A stretch of DNA of 44,628 nucleotides. Origin: Streptomyces mangrovisoli. GTDB taxonomy: Bacteria > Actinomycetota > Actinomycetes > Streptomycetales > Streptomycetaceae. Below the pieces are notes generated by a model that saw only the letters and a program-made list of their open reading frames with translations, was not told the DNA's origin and did no database searches. The translations under genes were made by a program, and so were the position numbers. Shown here in pieces: positions 15,081-22,577 of this stretch. Position 1 is the first letter of the stretch. Each line of letters starts with the position of its first letter. The stretch spans positions 1 to 44,628 of the forward strand of contig NZ_LAVA02000066.1 of the NCBI RefSeq assembly GCF_000974985.2, read 5' to 3'.

Positions 15081-16265
15081 TCAGTACTGCGCGTGGCCGG
15101 GCACGCCCAGGCCGAGACCGAGGCGGACGCGGCCCGCCAGGCGCTGGGTGTGGCGCAGGTCGAGGGTGATGTGGTTCCGCATGACCTGGGTGTTGCGGCA
15201 GATGAGGTCGAGCGGGGTGCCGTCCCGGTGGATGCTCGCGCCGGCCGCCTGGACGAGGAGGTCGACCGCGCGGAAGGCTTCCGTACCGCTGCCGGTCACG
15301 GACAGGTTGAGCAGGGCGAGTTCCGGTGCGGTGGGGTCGGCGCAGTCGCGGGCGTAGAGGCGTTCGGTGCGGGTCACGGCGTCGTCGAGGAGGAGGCGCC
15401 CGATGTGGGCGGCCTGGGTCGCCTCGCCGTACGCCGCGTGGGTCTCGGGTTCCTCCAGGACCGGGCCGCCGCCGGGACGGACGCGCTTGCCGATGGCCTC
15501 CGGGAACAGTTCGAGGGCCGCCTCGGCGGTTCCGACGGCGACCGCCCCGTGGATGAGGGACAGGACCCGGTACATCGGGTACTGGAGCGCCTCGTAGGAC
15601 GGGTGGAGCCGTGCGCCGTCGTTGTCGCGCGAGGCGTAGCGGAGGAAGTCGACGGCTCGGTGGGCGGGGACGAAGGCGTCCTGCAGTTCGAAGTCGTTCG
15701 AGCCGGTCGCCTTCATCCCCGGGACTCGCCAGGTGTCGACGACGGCGCCCTCGTCGGTCCGGGCGACGATCGCGAGCGGGCCCTGCGGGCCCATCGCGGA
15801 GACCACCGCCCAGTTCGCGTGCAGGATCGCGGAGGCGAAGCGCCAGCGGCCGGTGACCCGGTAGCCGCCCTCGACCGGCTCGGCCGTGCCGGGCGGGGCG
15901 GCGGTGGCGGCGGCCAGGCCCGGCGCACCGTCGGCGAATATCTCCGCCTGGGCCTCGGAGTTGAGCCTGCTCAGCAGCCAGTTGTGGGAGATGAGGAAGG
16001 CGCCGACCCACCCGGCGGAGGCGTCTCCGCGGGAGAGGACGCGGACGAGGTCGATGAAGGTGGCGAAGTCGATCGCGGAGCCGCCGGCCTCCGCCGGGCG
16101 CATCGCGGAGAAGAAGCCGGCCTCCCGGTACGCGTCGATCGCCGTGTCCGTGAGCCTGCCGAGCCGCTCGGCCTCGGCGGCCTGCTCGCGCAGCATCGGG
16201 ACGAGTTTCTCCGCAGTGGCAAGGAGGTCCGCCGCGGGCGGGGCGGAGAGGGAAGGGTGCGTCAT
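15081..16265 (-). CDS. Acyl-CoA dehydrogenase-fold flavin monooxygenase (group D type)
   Basis: A 394-residue protein. Visible blocks are AIDAYREAGFFSAMRPAEAG, SRGDASAGWVGAFLISHNWL, VEGGYRVTGRWRFASAILHA, VPGMKATGSNDFELQDAFVP, and a C-terminal segment GASIHRDGTPLDLICRNTQV with MRNHITLD. It belongs with HsaA/NcnH-like hydroxylases and is divergent from the other three in this cluster. ATG at 16265 has GAAGGA 8 nt upstream. That ribosome site lies in a 20-bp sequence present twice in tandem (16273-16310), so two ribosome sites precede the gene. It sits between the monooxygenase gene upstream (16311) and the SnoaL gene downstream (14416), all on one strand. Confidence 0.8.
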   Translation of the reverse strand: MTHPSLSAPPAADLLATAEKLVPMLREQAAEAERLGRLTDTAIDAYREAGFFSAMRPAEAGGSAIDFATFIDLVRVLSRGDASAGWVGAFLISHNWLLSRLNSEAQAEIFADGAPGLAAATAAPPGTAEPVEGGYRVTGRWRFASAILHANWAVVSAMGPQGPLAIVARTDEGAVVDTWRVPGMKATGSNDFELQDAFVPAHRAVDFLRYASRDNDGARLHPSYEALQYPMYRVLSLIHGAVAVGTAEAALELFPEAIGKRVRPGGGPVLEEPETHAAYGEATQAAHIGRLLLDDAVTRTERLYARDCADPTAPELALLNLSVTGSGTEAFRAVDLLVQAAGASIHRDGTPLDLICRNTQVMRNHITLDLRHTQRLAGRVRLGLGLGVPGHAQY

Positions 16266-16272
16266 GAGGTTG

Positions 16273-16310
16273 TTCCTTCGGCGGTGAGGGTCTTCCTTCG
16301 GCGGTGAGGG
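16273..16310 (-). repeat. 20-bp tandem duplication carrying a ribosome site
   Basis: TTCCTTCGGCGGTGAGGG occurs at 16273-16290 and again at 16293-16310 (period 20 bp). On the minus strand each copy contains GAAGGA. The second copy abuts the stop codon of the upstream monooxygenase (16311). Confidence 0.85.
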
Positions 16311-17609
16311 CTACGAGACGTCGGGGAGGCCGCCCGCGAACGTCGGGGCGACGGTGCGGCCGAGCGCGTCCTTGCCGGTGAGCTCGGCCAGGGGGTCGAA
16401 GCGGATGGCACCGTGCGAGGCGAGGACCCGTACGTCCCGGTGATAGCGCTGCACCGGGTTGGAGAGGGCCGCGGACGACGTGCCCAGCGTCTCCTCGGCG
16501 TCGGCGATCGCGTCACTGGCGAGCCTGATCGCGAGGACCAGATCCATGTGGAGCCGGGTCGCCTCCACCGGGGTGACGTCGAGCCCGTCGGCGCTGATCC
16601 GGTCGATGCCGTCCGCGATCCGCTCGATGACGGCCCGCGCCACGTCGACGCGCGCCGCCACCCGGCCGGTGGCGATCTGCGTGCCCGGGGAGTCCGCGAT
16701 CGTCGGATACGGCAGGTTGAAGGGGGTGCGCCTGGGCGCCTGCGCCACCAGCGTCTCCAGGGCGCCCTCGGCCATGCCGAGGGCCACGGCGGCCAGCTGC
16801 AGGGTGATGACGACGATGCGGGCCTGCTCGCCCCAGGTGAACGCGACGCCCTGGTAGCGCTCGCGGAGCCCGTTCATGCGGGCCGGCAGGTGGGCCAGGT
16901 CGAGGAAGTGGTGTTCGGGGACGAAGACGTCGTCCGTCGCGACGATCGTGTTGCTGGAGGTCGCCGCCATGCCGGAGACCTGCCAGTCGTCGAGGATCTC
17001 GTACGCGCTCCTCGGGATGAGGGCCAGTCCACGCCCCGGGCGGCCGTCCTCGTGGGTGAAGTCGGCGCCGACCATGGCCCATTCGGCGGTGCGGCAGCCG
17101 CTGGCGAAGCCCCACCGGCCCGAGACCTGCCAACCGCCGTCGGCGCGGCGGGCCTTGCCGACCTTGCGGGCGAAGACCGAGGCGCCGACCAGGCGGGGGC
17201 CCTTCGGGTCGGTTCCCGAGGTGAAGATCTCCTTGACGGCCTCGGGCGGATAGGCGAGGGCGAGCATGTGGTTGTTGGCCGCGGTGGCGGTCAGCCAGCC
17301 CGCCGAGCCGTCGCCGCGGGCGACCTCCCTGAGCACCTCGGCCAGGTCCCGGGCGCCGGCCGCGAGGCCGCCGTGCTCGACCGGGGTGCCGAGGTCGAAG
17401 ACGCCCAGGTCGGCCAGGTGCCCCGAGACCTTGTCGGTGAGAGCGCGCCGCTGTTCGGCGGTGGTCGCGTCGGCCCGCATCTCGGGTACGAACTCGGCGA
17501 CGGCGCGGCGCATGTGGCGGGCCGCGGGGGTGAGGGTCGCCTCGGGCACGAAGCGCTGCAGCACCGACTCCGCGGGGCTGGTGTCCTGTTCGGTCACGTT
17601 CACGTTCAC
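16311..17609 (-). CDS. Acyl-CoA dehydrogenase-fold flavin monooxygenase (group D type)
   Basis: A 432-residue protein. It shares with the product of 7098-8351 the blocks ARGDGSAGWL, GGWQVSGRWGFASGCRTAEW, ILDDWQVSGMAATSSNTIVA, PFNLPYPTIADSPGTQ, SNPVQRYHRDVRVLASHGAI and RFDPLAEL. It is therefore a paralogue of that enzyme. A two-component flavin hydroxylase role fits the reductase genes at 18390 and 19022. Three in-frame GTG codons (17609, 17603, 17597) follow AGAAGG. The spacing favours 17603, but the longest form is listed here. It is downstream of the NTF2-like gene at 17625 and may be one operon with it and with 15081 and 14416. Confidence 0.8.
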   Translation of the reverse strand: MNVNVTEQDTSPAESVLQRFVPEATLTPAARHMRRAVAEFVPEMRADATTAEQRRALTDKVSGHLADLGVFDLGTPVEHGGLAAGARDLAEVLREVARGDGSAGWLTATAANNHMLALAYPPEAVKEIFTSGTDPKGPRLVGASVFARKVGKARRADGGWQVSGRWGFASGCRTAEWAMVGADFTHEDGRPGRGLALIPRSAYEILDDWQVSGMAATSSNTIVATDDVFVPEHHFLDLAHLPARMNGLRERYQGVAFTWGEQARIVVITLQLAAVALGMAEGALETLVAQAPRRTPFNLPYPTIADSPGTQIATGRVAARVDVARAVIERIADGIDRISADGLDVTPVEATRLHMDLVLAIRLASDAIADAEETLGTSSAALSNPVQRYHRDVRVLASHGAIRFDPLAELTGKDALGRTVAPTFAGGLPDVS

Positions 17610-17624
17610 CTTCTTGTGAGGGGG

Positions 17625-18149
17625 TCAGGCCTGCGGCGGCGGGGGCGGGGCCGCGGCGCTCCAGTGCTCGGTCAGCACGCCGTCGGCGACCCGGAACATG
17701 GTCGGGATGAAGCGCACGCCGCGCTCGGAGACGCCCTGCAGCAGCAGGGAGACGATCTCGCCGTCGGCCATGGCGACGATCGGCATCGGCGGCCACAGGT
17801 CGACGCCCTTGGCCTCGGCGCCCTTGAAGAAGTCCGCGAGCGGCCCTCGGCCGTCGGCGAGGTGGTCGTCGTGCTGCTGGTAGTCCTCGGCGAGGTACGT
17901 CGCGAGAAGGTCGTCGATCCTGTCCGCGATGGATCCCGTGGCGGCGAGGCGCGCGAGGTCGCGCTGGAAGCCGACGGCGACGCGCTTGCGCTCGGCGTCG
18001 AGGGGATCGGCCGAGCGGACGAGCCGCTCGAAGTAGACCTCGTCGTCCATCCAGGTCCGGAAGAACTCCGGGCTCTCGATCGTGGCGAGGGGGCCGTCGA
18101 AGCGGTATGCGGGCCCGTTGGCCGGCGTACCGGCGGGCTGGTCACTCAT
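17625..18149 (-). CDS. SnoaL/NTF2-like protein
   Basis: A 174-residue protein. A helical N-terminal part (SPEFFRTWMDDEVYFERLVR) precedes an NTF2-like domain: IADRIDDLLATYLAEDYQQH, then DHLADGRGPLADFFKGAEAK, GEIVSLLLQGVSERG and FRVADGVLTEHWSAAAPPPP. The YxQHDxxxADG-like motif and the final DG-x-LxEHW strand are typical of SnoaL-like proteins of the NTF2 superfamily. ATG at 18149 has GAGG a few bases upstream. It is the first gene of the minus-strand group 17625-14416 and is divergent from the flavin reductase at 18390. Its exact chemistry is unknown. Confidence 0.75.
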   Translation of the reverse strand: MSDQPAGTPANGPAYRFDGPLATIESPEFFRTWMDDEVYFERLVRSADPLDAERKRVAVGFQRDLARLAATGSIADRIDDLLATYLAEDYQQHDDHLADGRGPLADFFKGAEAKGVDLWPPMPIVAMADGEIVSLLLQGVSERGVRFIPTMFRVADGVLTEHWSAAAPPPPPQA

Positions 18150-18351
18150 GTGTCCTCATTCCGGAGGTGCCAGAGGTGATGGCCGTACGACGCAACGTTC
18201 GTCAGTTTTGGTGTACGGAACGGTTCTGTCAATGCTTCTTCACGGAGACTTGACCGCATCCGGCCGAGCAGTTCGACAGCTGGGAACTGGGGATTTCTCA
18301 TAGCCGGTCATCCTCTCCAGAGGGTTGCCCTGACTGGACGGACTCACTACC

Positions 18352-18365
18352 GTACGACTTCGTAC
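18352..18365. promoter_or_regulatory. Inverted repeat GTACGA-CT-TCGTAC
   Basis: A perfect 6-bp dyad with a 2-bp spacer, 25 bp upstream of the flavin reductase start, in the 240-bp divergent region 18150-18389. A less regular ACGA...TCGT pair lies near 18188-18203. It is a candidate operator for the TetR encoded at 19804 or another local regulator. No clear -35/-10 pair was found in this gap. Confidence 0.4.
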
Positions 18366-18389
18366 ACTTCCTCACGACGGGAGCTGAGC

Positions 18390-18953
18390 ATGGCGCCGTT
18401 GCCTACTCACCCGGACCTGCCCGTGAAGCCCGAGGACGTCGAGCCCGGGCTCTCCCCTGCGGAGTTCAAGCTGGCCTTCCGCAATCACCCCGCCGGTGTC
18501 GCCGTGATCACGGCCGACGACGGGAGCGGCCCCGTCGGGCTGACGGCGTCCTCCGTCTTCTCCGTCAGCGCCGAGCCGCCGCTCTTCGTCTTCTCGCTGT
18601 CCTCGGCGTCCTCCGCGGCGCCCGTACTCGGGAAGGTCGACACCCTGGTGATCCACCTGCTCGGTGCCGACCAGCTCGCGATCGCCCAGCGGTTCGCGAC
18701 GAGCGGCATCGACCGCTTCGCCGATCCCGGCAGCTGGAGCCGCCTGGAGACCGGCGAGCCCTACCTGGTGGACGCGCCCGTGCGGGTGCGCAGCCGGGTC
18801 GTCGAACGCCTCGAGATGAAGGTCGGCGGATCGACCGTGATCGCCTGCCACGCCTTGGGAGGCGTGATCGCACCGCAGGAGGGGGCCGCGCCGCTCGTGT
18901 ACCACGACCGCGCCTGGCACCACCTCGGGGCGCACTCGAGACTGCCGGCCTGA
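18390..18953 (+). CDS. Flavin reductase (HpaC/DszD-like, PF01613)
   Basis: A 187-residue protein of the flavin reductase-like domain family. It contains FRNHPAGVAVITADDGSGPV, GLTASSVFSVSAEPPLFVFS, LVIHLLGADQLAIAQRFATS and a C-terminal PLVYHDRAWHHLG. The GLTxSSxxSVSxxPPL block binds the flavin, and the final VYHDRxxHxL is family-typical. These enzymes use NAD(P)H to reduce free FMN or FAD for partner monooxygenases, fitting the four group D-like enzymes nearby. ATG at 18390 has GGGAG 6 nt upstream. The FMN reductase gene follows 68 bp later on the same strand. Confidence 0.88.
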   Translation: MAPLPTHPDLPVKPEDVEPGLSPAEFKLAFRNHPAGVAVITADDGSGPVGLTASSVFSVSAEPPLFVFSLSSASSAAPVLGKVDTLVIHLLGADQLAIAQRFATSGIDRFADPGSWSRLETGEPYLVDAPVRVRSRVVERLEMKVGGSTVIACHALGGVIAPQEGAAPLVYHDRAWHHLGAHSRLPA

Positions 18954-19021
18954 GCCGGCGCCGAACGCCTCCTCCCACCACCCACGACTGTCCCGATCAC
19001 CGCAGATGGCAAAGGAAGACC

Positions 19022-19657
19022 ATGCCGAAACTTCTCATCATCATCGGTAGCACCCGCCCCGGACGGCTCGGGCTGCCGATCGGCACCTGGGCGGCGGACG
19101 CGGCCAGGAAGCACGGCGGCTTCGAGGTCGAGGTCGCCGATCTCGCCGAGTTCGACCTGCCGCTGCTCGACGAGCCCGGACACCCCCGCATGGGCAGGTA
19201 CACGAACGAGCACACGCAGGCCTGGAGCCGCGCGGTGGAGTCGGCGGACGCCTTCCTGTTCGTCACGCCCGAGTACAACTACGGCCCGCCGCCGAGCCTG
19301 ATCAACGCCATCTCGTACCTGTTCTGGGAGTGGACGTACAAGCCGGTCGGCTTCGTCAGCTACGGGGGCATCGCGGCGGGTCTGCGCGGGGTCCAGGTCA
19401 TCAAGCAGATCGTGACGACGCTGCGGATGATGCCGATCGCGGACGGCGTGGCGATCCCGTTCGTGATGCAGCACATCCAGGACGGCGAGTTCTCGCCCAC
19501 TCCGATCATGGAGGAGACGCTGCCGTTCCACCTGGACGAGCTGCTGCGGTGGACCGGGGCGCTGGCGCCGCTGCGCGCCGAGGTGCCCCAGCGGCGGATG
19601 GAGATTCCGCCGGGGGCGCCGCGGCCGCCGGCCGGGGCGAAGCCTCCGACCCCGTAA
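19022..19657 (+). CDS. NADPH-dependent FMN reductase (flavodoxin-like)
   Basis: A 211-residue protein of the FMN_red/PF03358 family. LLIIIGSTRPGRLGLPIGTW gives the phosphate-binding loop (GSTRxGR), ADAFLFVTPEYNYGPPPSLI the PEYN motif contacting the flavin, and FVSYGGIAAGLRGVQ the second flavin loop. It reduces FMN or quinones with NAD(P)H in the cytoplasm. ATG at 19022 follows AAGGAAG. The tail from about residue 190 is Pro/Arg-rich and probably disordered. Together with the flavin reductase it would supply electrons for the hydroxylases in the cluster. A perfect 22-bp hairpin follows the stop. Confidence 0.88.
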   Translation: MPKLLIIIGSTRPGRLGLPIGTWAADAARKHGGFEVEVADLAEFDLPLLDEPGHPRMGRYTNEHTQAWSRAVESADAFLFVTPEYNYGPPPSLINAISYLFWEWTYKPVGFVSYGGIAAGLRGVQVIKQIVTTLRMMPIADGVAIPFVMQHIQDGEFSPTPIMEETLPFHLDELLRWTGALAPLRAEVPQRRMEIPPGAPRPPAGAKPPTP

Positions 19658-19666
19658 CGGACGGAC

Positions 19667-19713
19667 GGCGGGATCGTCCCAGGTGCGCCGGGCGCACCTG
19701 GGACGATCCCGCC
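19667..19713 (+). terminator. Long perfect hairpin, probable terminator without T-tract
   Basis: A 22-bp arm at 19667-19688 is exactly complementary to 19692-19713 with a 3-nt loop (CGG). It begins 9 bp after the FMN reductase stop. No T-run follows, as is common for Streptomyces terminators. Confidence 0.75.
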
Positions 19714-19803
19714 GCTTCGGTCGGTCCGCGGCTCTGTTGGTCCGGTGGACCGCCCGGTGGTGGGATCATGTGCATCGCAATCCGTGGAGAGGAACCAGAC
19801 CCG

Positions 19804-20409
19804 ATGGCAGTGGCCAAGAAGGCGCCGGGAACGGCTCGTGTCCGCGGGGAGGCACGGCTCGAGAGCATCCGCAGGGTGGTGCTCGAACTCGTCGCCGAGC
19901 GCGGCATCGAAGGCGTCACCATCGACGCCATCGCGGTGGCGGCCCAGACGTCGAAGCAGACGCTCTACAACCGCTGGCCCACCAAGGCCGACCTGGTGCG
20001 CGACGCCGTCCGGCTGAGCTTCGACGGCGCCACCCCGGGCGACCCCGGCGACCTGGGCTCGCTGCGCGAGGAATTGCGGCTCATCCTGGAGTCGGCCGCG
20101 GAGATGCTGCGCACCAACCGGCGCCTGATCATCGCTCTGGTGGACGGCGCCCAGCGCGACGAGACGATCATGTCGATCATGCGCCAGGACACCCGCGAGG
20201 CGTACCGCGAGGTGCTGCAACGCCCGTTCAAGCGGGCCATCGCGCGGGGTGAGATCGGCCCGATGACCGATCTCAACCTCGTCTCCGACATCGCTCTCCC
20301 GCTGCTCCTGCATCGCGCGATGTGGGGAGAGCTCATCGACGACCGCGTCGTGGCGGGCCTGCTGGACAACGTGATCCTGCGACTCGCCGCGACACCCTCG
20401 GAGCGATAG
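19804..20409 (+). CDS. TetR-family regulator
   Basis: A 201-residue TetR/AcrR protein. The HTH is at about residues 20-65 (LESIRRVVLELVAERGIEGV, then TIDAIAVAAQTSKQTLYNRW and PTKADLVRDAV). The ligand domain (ELRLILESAAEMLRTNRRLI, then PFKRAIARGEIGPMTDLNLV) resembles the TetR_C_11 type. It is not closely related to the two TetR paralogues at 5468 and 8496. ATG at 19804 follows a GAGGAA element. It is downstream of the reductase pair and separated from it by a strong hairpin. It may control the reductases or the divergent NTF2/monooxygenase operon. Confidence 0.85.
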   Translation: MAVAKKAPGTARVRGEARLESIRRVVLELVAERGIEGVTIDAIAVAAQTSKQTLYNRWPTKADLVRDAVRLSFDGATPGDPGDLGSLREELRLILESAAEMLRTNRRLIIALVDGAQRDETIMSIMRQDTREAYREVLQRPFKRAIARGEIGPMTDLNLVSDIALPLLLHRAMWGELIDDRVVAGLLDNVILRLAATPSER

Positions 20410-20934
20410 CGGCACAAGATCCCAGCTCGACGTTCAGCCTCGGACCTTCCCGTGAGCGGGTGCTGCATCACGGCGTGCGGCGGCTGGAGGCCGATCCGTG
20501 GTGCCCGTTTCAGGTCGGGACAATGTTCCGGTGACCGAGCCGACCTTTCGATACCACCCTGATCCGCTGGCCTCCGGGTCCGCGTCGCGGATCGACCACG
20601 TCTGCAGTGTCTGTGGCACGGCTCGACAGATCTGCTATCAAGGCCCTGTCTACGGTCGGCAACCCGATTCCCTGTGCCTGCACTGCATCCACTCCGGGGC
20701 AGCGTCACGCGCCCTGAGCATCTCGGTCGGAGGCGACGGCGAATCCGACCTGCCTGCGATGTTCAGCGATGCCGTTGACGTCCCCGACGACGTGCCCTGG
20801 TCGGTCGTCGAAGAAATCACCCGACGCACTCCCGGCTTCGCGGGTTGGCAGCAGGAAGCCTGGCTGTACCACTGTGGCGATGGCGCGGCCTTTCTCGGCC
20901 CTGCCGGGTACAGCGAGCTCGAGGCTCACCCAGA

Positions 20935-20942
20935 GGCCCTCG
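20935..20942 (+). repeat. Left target-site duplication of the IS (GGCCCTCG)
   Basis: GGCCCTCG abuts the left inverted repeat and is repeated exactly at 22370-22377. An 8-bp duplication fits the IS256 family (8-9 bp). Confidence 0.9.
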
Positions 20943-22369
20943 GGTCACGTCCGCGGGAGTGGTGTATCGACGGCCACTCGGTGATCTCGTTTTGAGGCTA
21001 TGCGGTGAGTTCGGTGGGCAGGTCGTTCTCGTCGGTTTGTGACTCGATCGGGTGGAGGCGGGCCTTGGCCAGGAGTTCGTGGCCCATGTAGCGGCGGGCC
21101 TCGGTCCATTCGTCGTTCTGCTCGGCCAGCACGGCGCCGACCAGGCGGATCAGGGCGGTGCGGTCGGGGAAGATGCCGACCACGTCGGTGCGGCGACGGA
21201 TCTCCTTGTTCAGCCTCTCCTGCGGATTGTTCGACCAGATCTGCCGCCAGATCTCGCGAGGGAACGCAGAGAAGGCGAGCAGCTCGTGCTGAGCGGCGTC
21301 CAAGTGGGCTGCCGCCTTGGGGAACTTGGCTTCCAGAGCGTCCAGAACGTGCTGCATCTGGGCTTGGACGGCGTCGGTGTCGGGCTGTTCGAAGACGGTC
21401 CGCAACAAGGTGGCCACCCAGGGCTGTGCAGACTTCGGGACCTGGCTCAGCAAGTTTCGGGCGTAATGGGTTCGGCACCGCTGCCAGGAAGCGCCAGGCA
21501 GGACCGCGCCGATCGCGGCGACGAGGCCGGTGTGGGCGTCGGAGACGACCAGTTGGACACCGGACAGGCCCCGGGCGGTCAGGGAGCGCAGGAAGGCGAG
21601 CCAGCCGGCCCCGTCCTCGGCCGTGGCGACGTCGAGGCCGAGGATCTCGCGGTGACCGTCGGCGTTGATGCCGACCGCGATCAGCGCGTGGACGTTGATG
21701 ATGCGGCCGCCCTCGCGGACCTTCTGGGTGAGTGCGTCGACCCAGACGAATGCGTAGGGCCCGGCGTCCAGAGGGCGGTTGCGGAAGGCGGTGACCTGCT
21801 CGTCCAGGTGCTTGGCCATCGCGCTGACCTGGGACTTCGACAGCTGGGTGACGCCGAGGGACTCGGCGAGCTTCTCGACCCGTCGTGTGCTGACACCGAG
21901 CAGATAGGCGGTGGCGACCACGCTGATGAGTGCCTGCTCGGCCCGCCGGCGCCGCTCGAGCAGCCAGTGCGGGAAGTAGCTGCCCTGGCGCAGCTTGGGG
22001 ACGGCAAGTTCGACCGTGCCGGCCCTCGTATCCCACTCGCGCGGGCGGTAGCCGTTGCGGTGGTTGACGCGTTCGTCGCTGACCTGCCCGTATTCGGCGT
22101 TGCAGAGGGCATCGGCCTCCGCGGACATGAGGGCGTCGGCGAACGTCTTGACCATCGCGCGCAGCAGATCGGGACTCGCCGCGGCGAGGTTCTCCTCGGC
22201 GAGCACGTGCAGGGGCAGACTGTCGGGTGCGGTCATCGTGCTGATCTCCTTCGAGGCTTCGTCACTTCGAAGATCAGCCGGTGGCCGTTCATCTATGCGG
22301 GCACCATCCCGACGCCGGAGCAAACCCCGGATCAGGTCGAACCCGTACACCACTTCCCAGGACGCAACC
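20943..22369 (-). mobile_element. Complete IS256-family insertion sequence, 1427 bp
   Basis: The element carries one transposase gene on the minus strand. Its ends are imperfect inverted repeats. The left end reads GGTCACGTCCGCGGGAGTGG, and the right end read inward GGTTGCGTCCTGGGAAGTGG. They match at 19 of 24 positions, including a shared AGTGGTGTA. It is bounded by an exact 8-bp duplication and interrupts a CbrC-family gene. An intact transposase and exact duplication point to a recent insertion. Confidence 0.93.
20998..22236 (-). CDS. IS256-family transposase
   Basis: A 412-residue mutator-type DDE transposase of normal length. The N-terminal part contains ADALCNAEYGQVSDERVNHR and NGYRPREWDTRAGTVELAVP KLR, the typical NGYR..xxTR.G..EL.VPR block. 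Catalytic residues are D167 (FVWVDALTQKVREGG), D233 (LVVSDAHTGL) and E340 (NPQERLNKEIRRRT). The C/x2/H motif is WQRCRTHYARNLL. ATG at 22236 and stop at 20998 lie well within the element's inverted repeats. No frameshift is seen, so the element may still move. Confidence 0.95.
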   Translation of the reverse strand: MTAPDSLPLHVLAEENLAAASPDLLRAMVKTFADALMSAEADALCNAEYGQVSDERVNHRNGYRPREWDTRAGTVELAVPKLRQGSYFPHWLLERRRRAEQALISVVATAYLLGVSTRRVEKLAESLGVTQLSKSQVSAMAKHLDEQVTAFRNRPLDAGPYAFVWVDALTQKVREGGRIINVHALIAVGINADGHREILGLDVATAEDGAGWLAFLRSLTARGLSGVQLVVSDAHTGLVAAIGAVLPGASWQRCRTHYARNLLSQVPKSAQPWVATLLRTVFEQPDTDAVQAQMQHVLDALEAKFPKAAAHLDAAQHELLAFSAFPREIWRQIWSNNPQERLNKEIRRRTDVVGIFPDRTALIRLVGAVLAEQNDEWTEARRYMGHELLAKARLHPIESQTDENDLPTELTA

Positions 22370-22377
22370 GGCCCTCG
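22370..22377 (+). repeat. Right target-site duplication of the IS (GGCCCTCG)
   Basis: Second copy of the 8-bp repeat at 20935-20942, followed directly by the C-terminal codons of the interrupted CbrC-family gene. Confidence 0.9.
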
Positions 22378-22577
22378 CCATGCTCCGTGAAGATCGCCGA
22401 CGTTACGGCTGGTCGCCGGCGGATACCGAGCAGTTCTTGCGGCGGCTGGACCGCGCCGGCGAGCCGACGGCTTACCTGTTCCGCTGCTTGCACTGCGCCA
22501 CAAGCCTGGCGTCGTGGGACATCGGCTGACAGCAGCTGATTCCGTGCCGTGGCACAAGAACACCGTGCAGAACAGGC

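Larger units (their letters stand above)
20498..22529 (+). pseudogene. CbrC-family (UPF0167) gene split by an IS256-family insertion
   Basis: The left part (to 20942) encodes a CbrC/UPF0167 N-terminus: EPTFRYHPDPLASGS, Cys-rich CSVCGTARQICYQGPVYG and SLCLHCIHSG, then WLYHCGDGAAFLGPAGYSEL. The right part (22378-22529) encodes its typical C-terminus, RAGEPTAYLFRCLHCATSLA. Joining base 20942 to 22378, which removes the IS and one 8-bp repeat, restores the frame exactly, reading ...EAHPEAL-AMLREDRRR... The intact protein would be 187 residues from GTG at 20531, the start that matches the family. GTG at 20498 has the better GGAGG site. At present the left part stops at 20993-20995 within IS sequence. 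The E. coli relative is linked to colicin E2 tolerance; the role here is unknown. Confidence 0.9.

Noticed and set aside
14416..16011. A 531-codon minus-strand frame joining the SnoaL gene with sequence upstream
   Set aside because: The upstream part is an out-of-frame shadow of the monooxygenase gene at 15081-16265. The real SnoaL start is ATG 15057.
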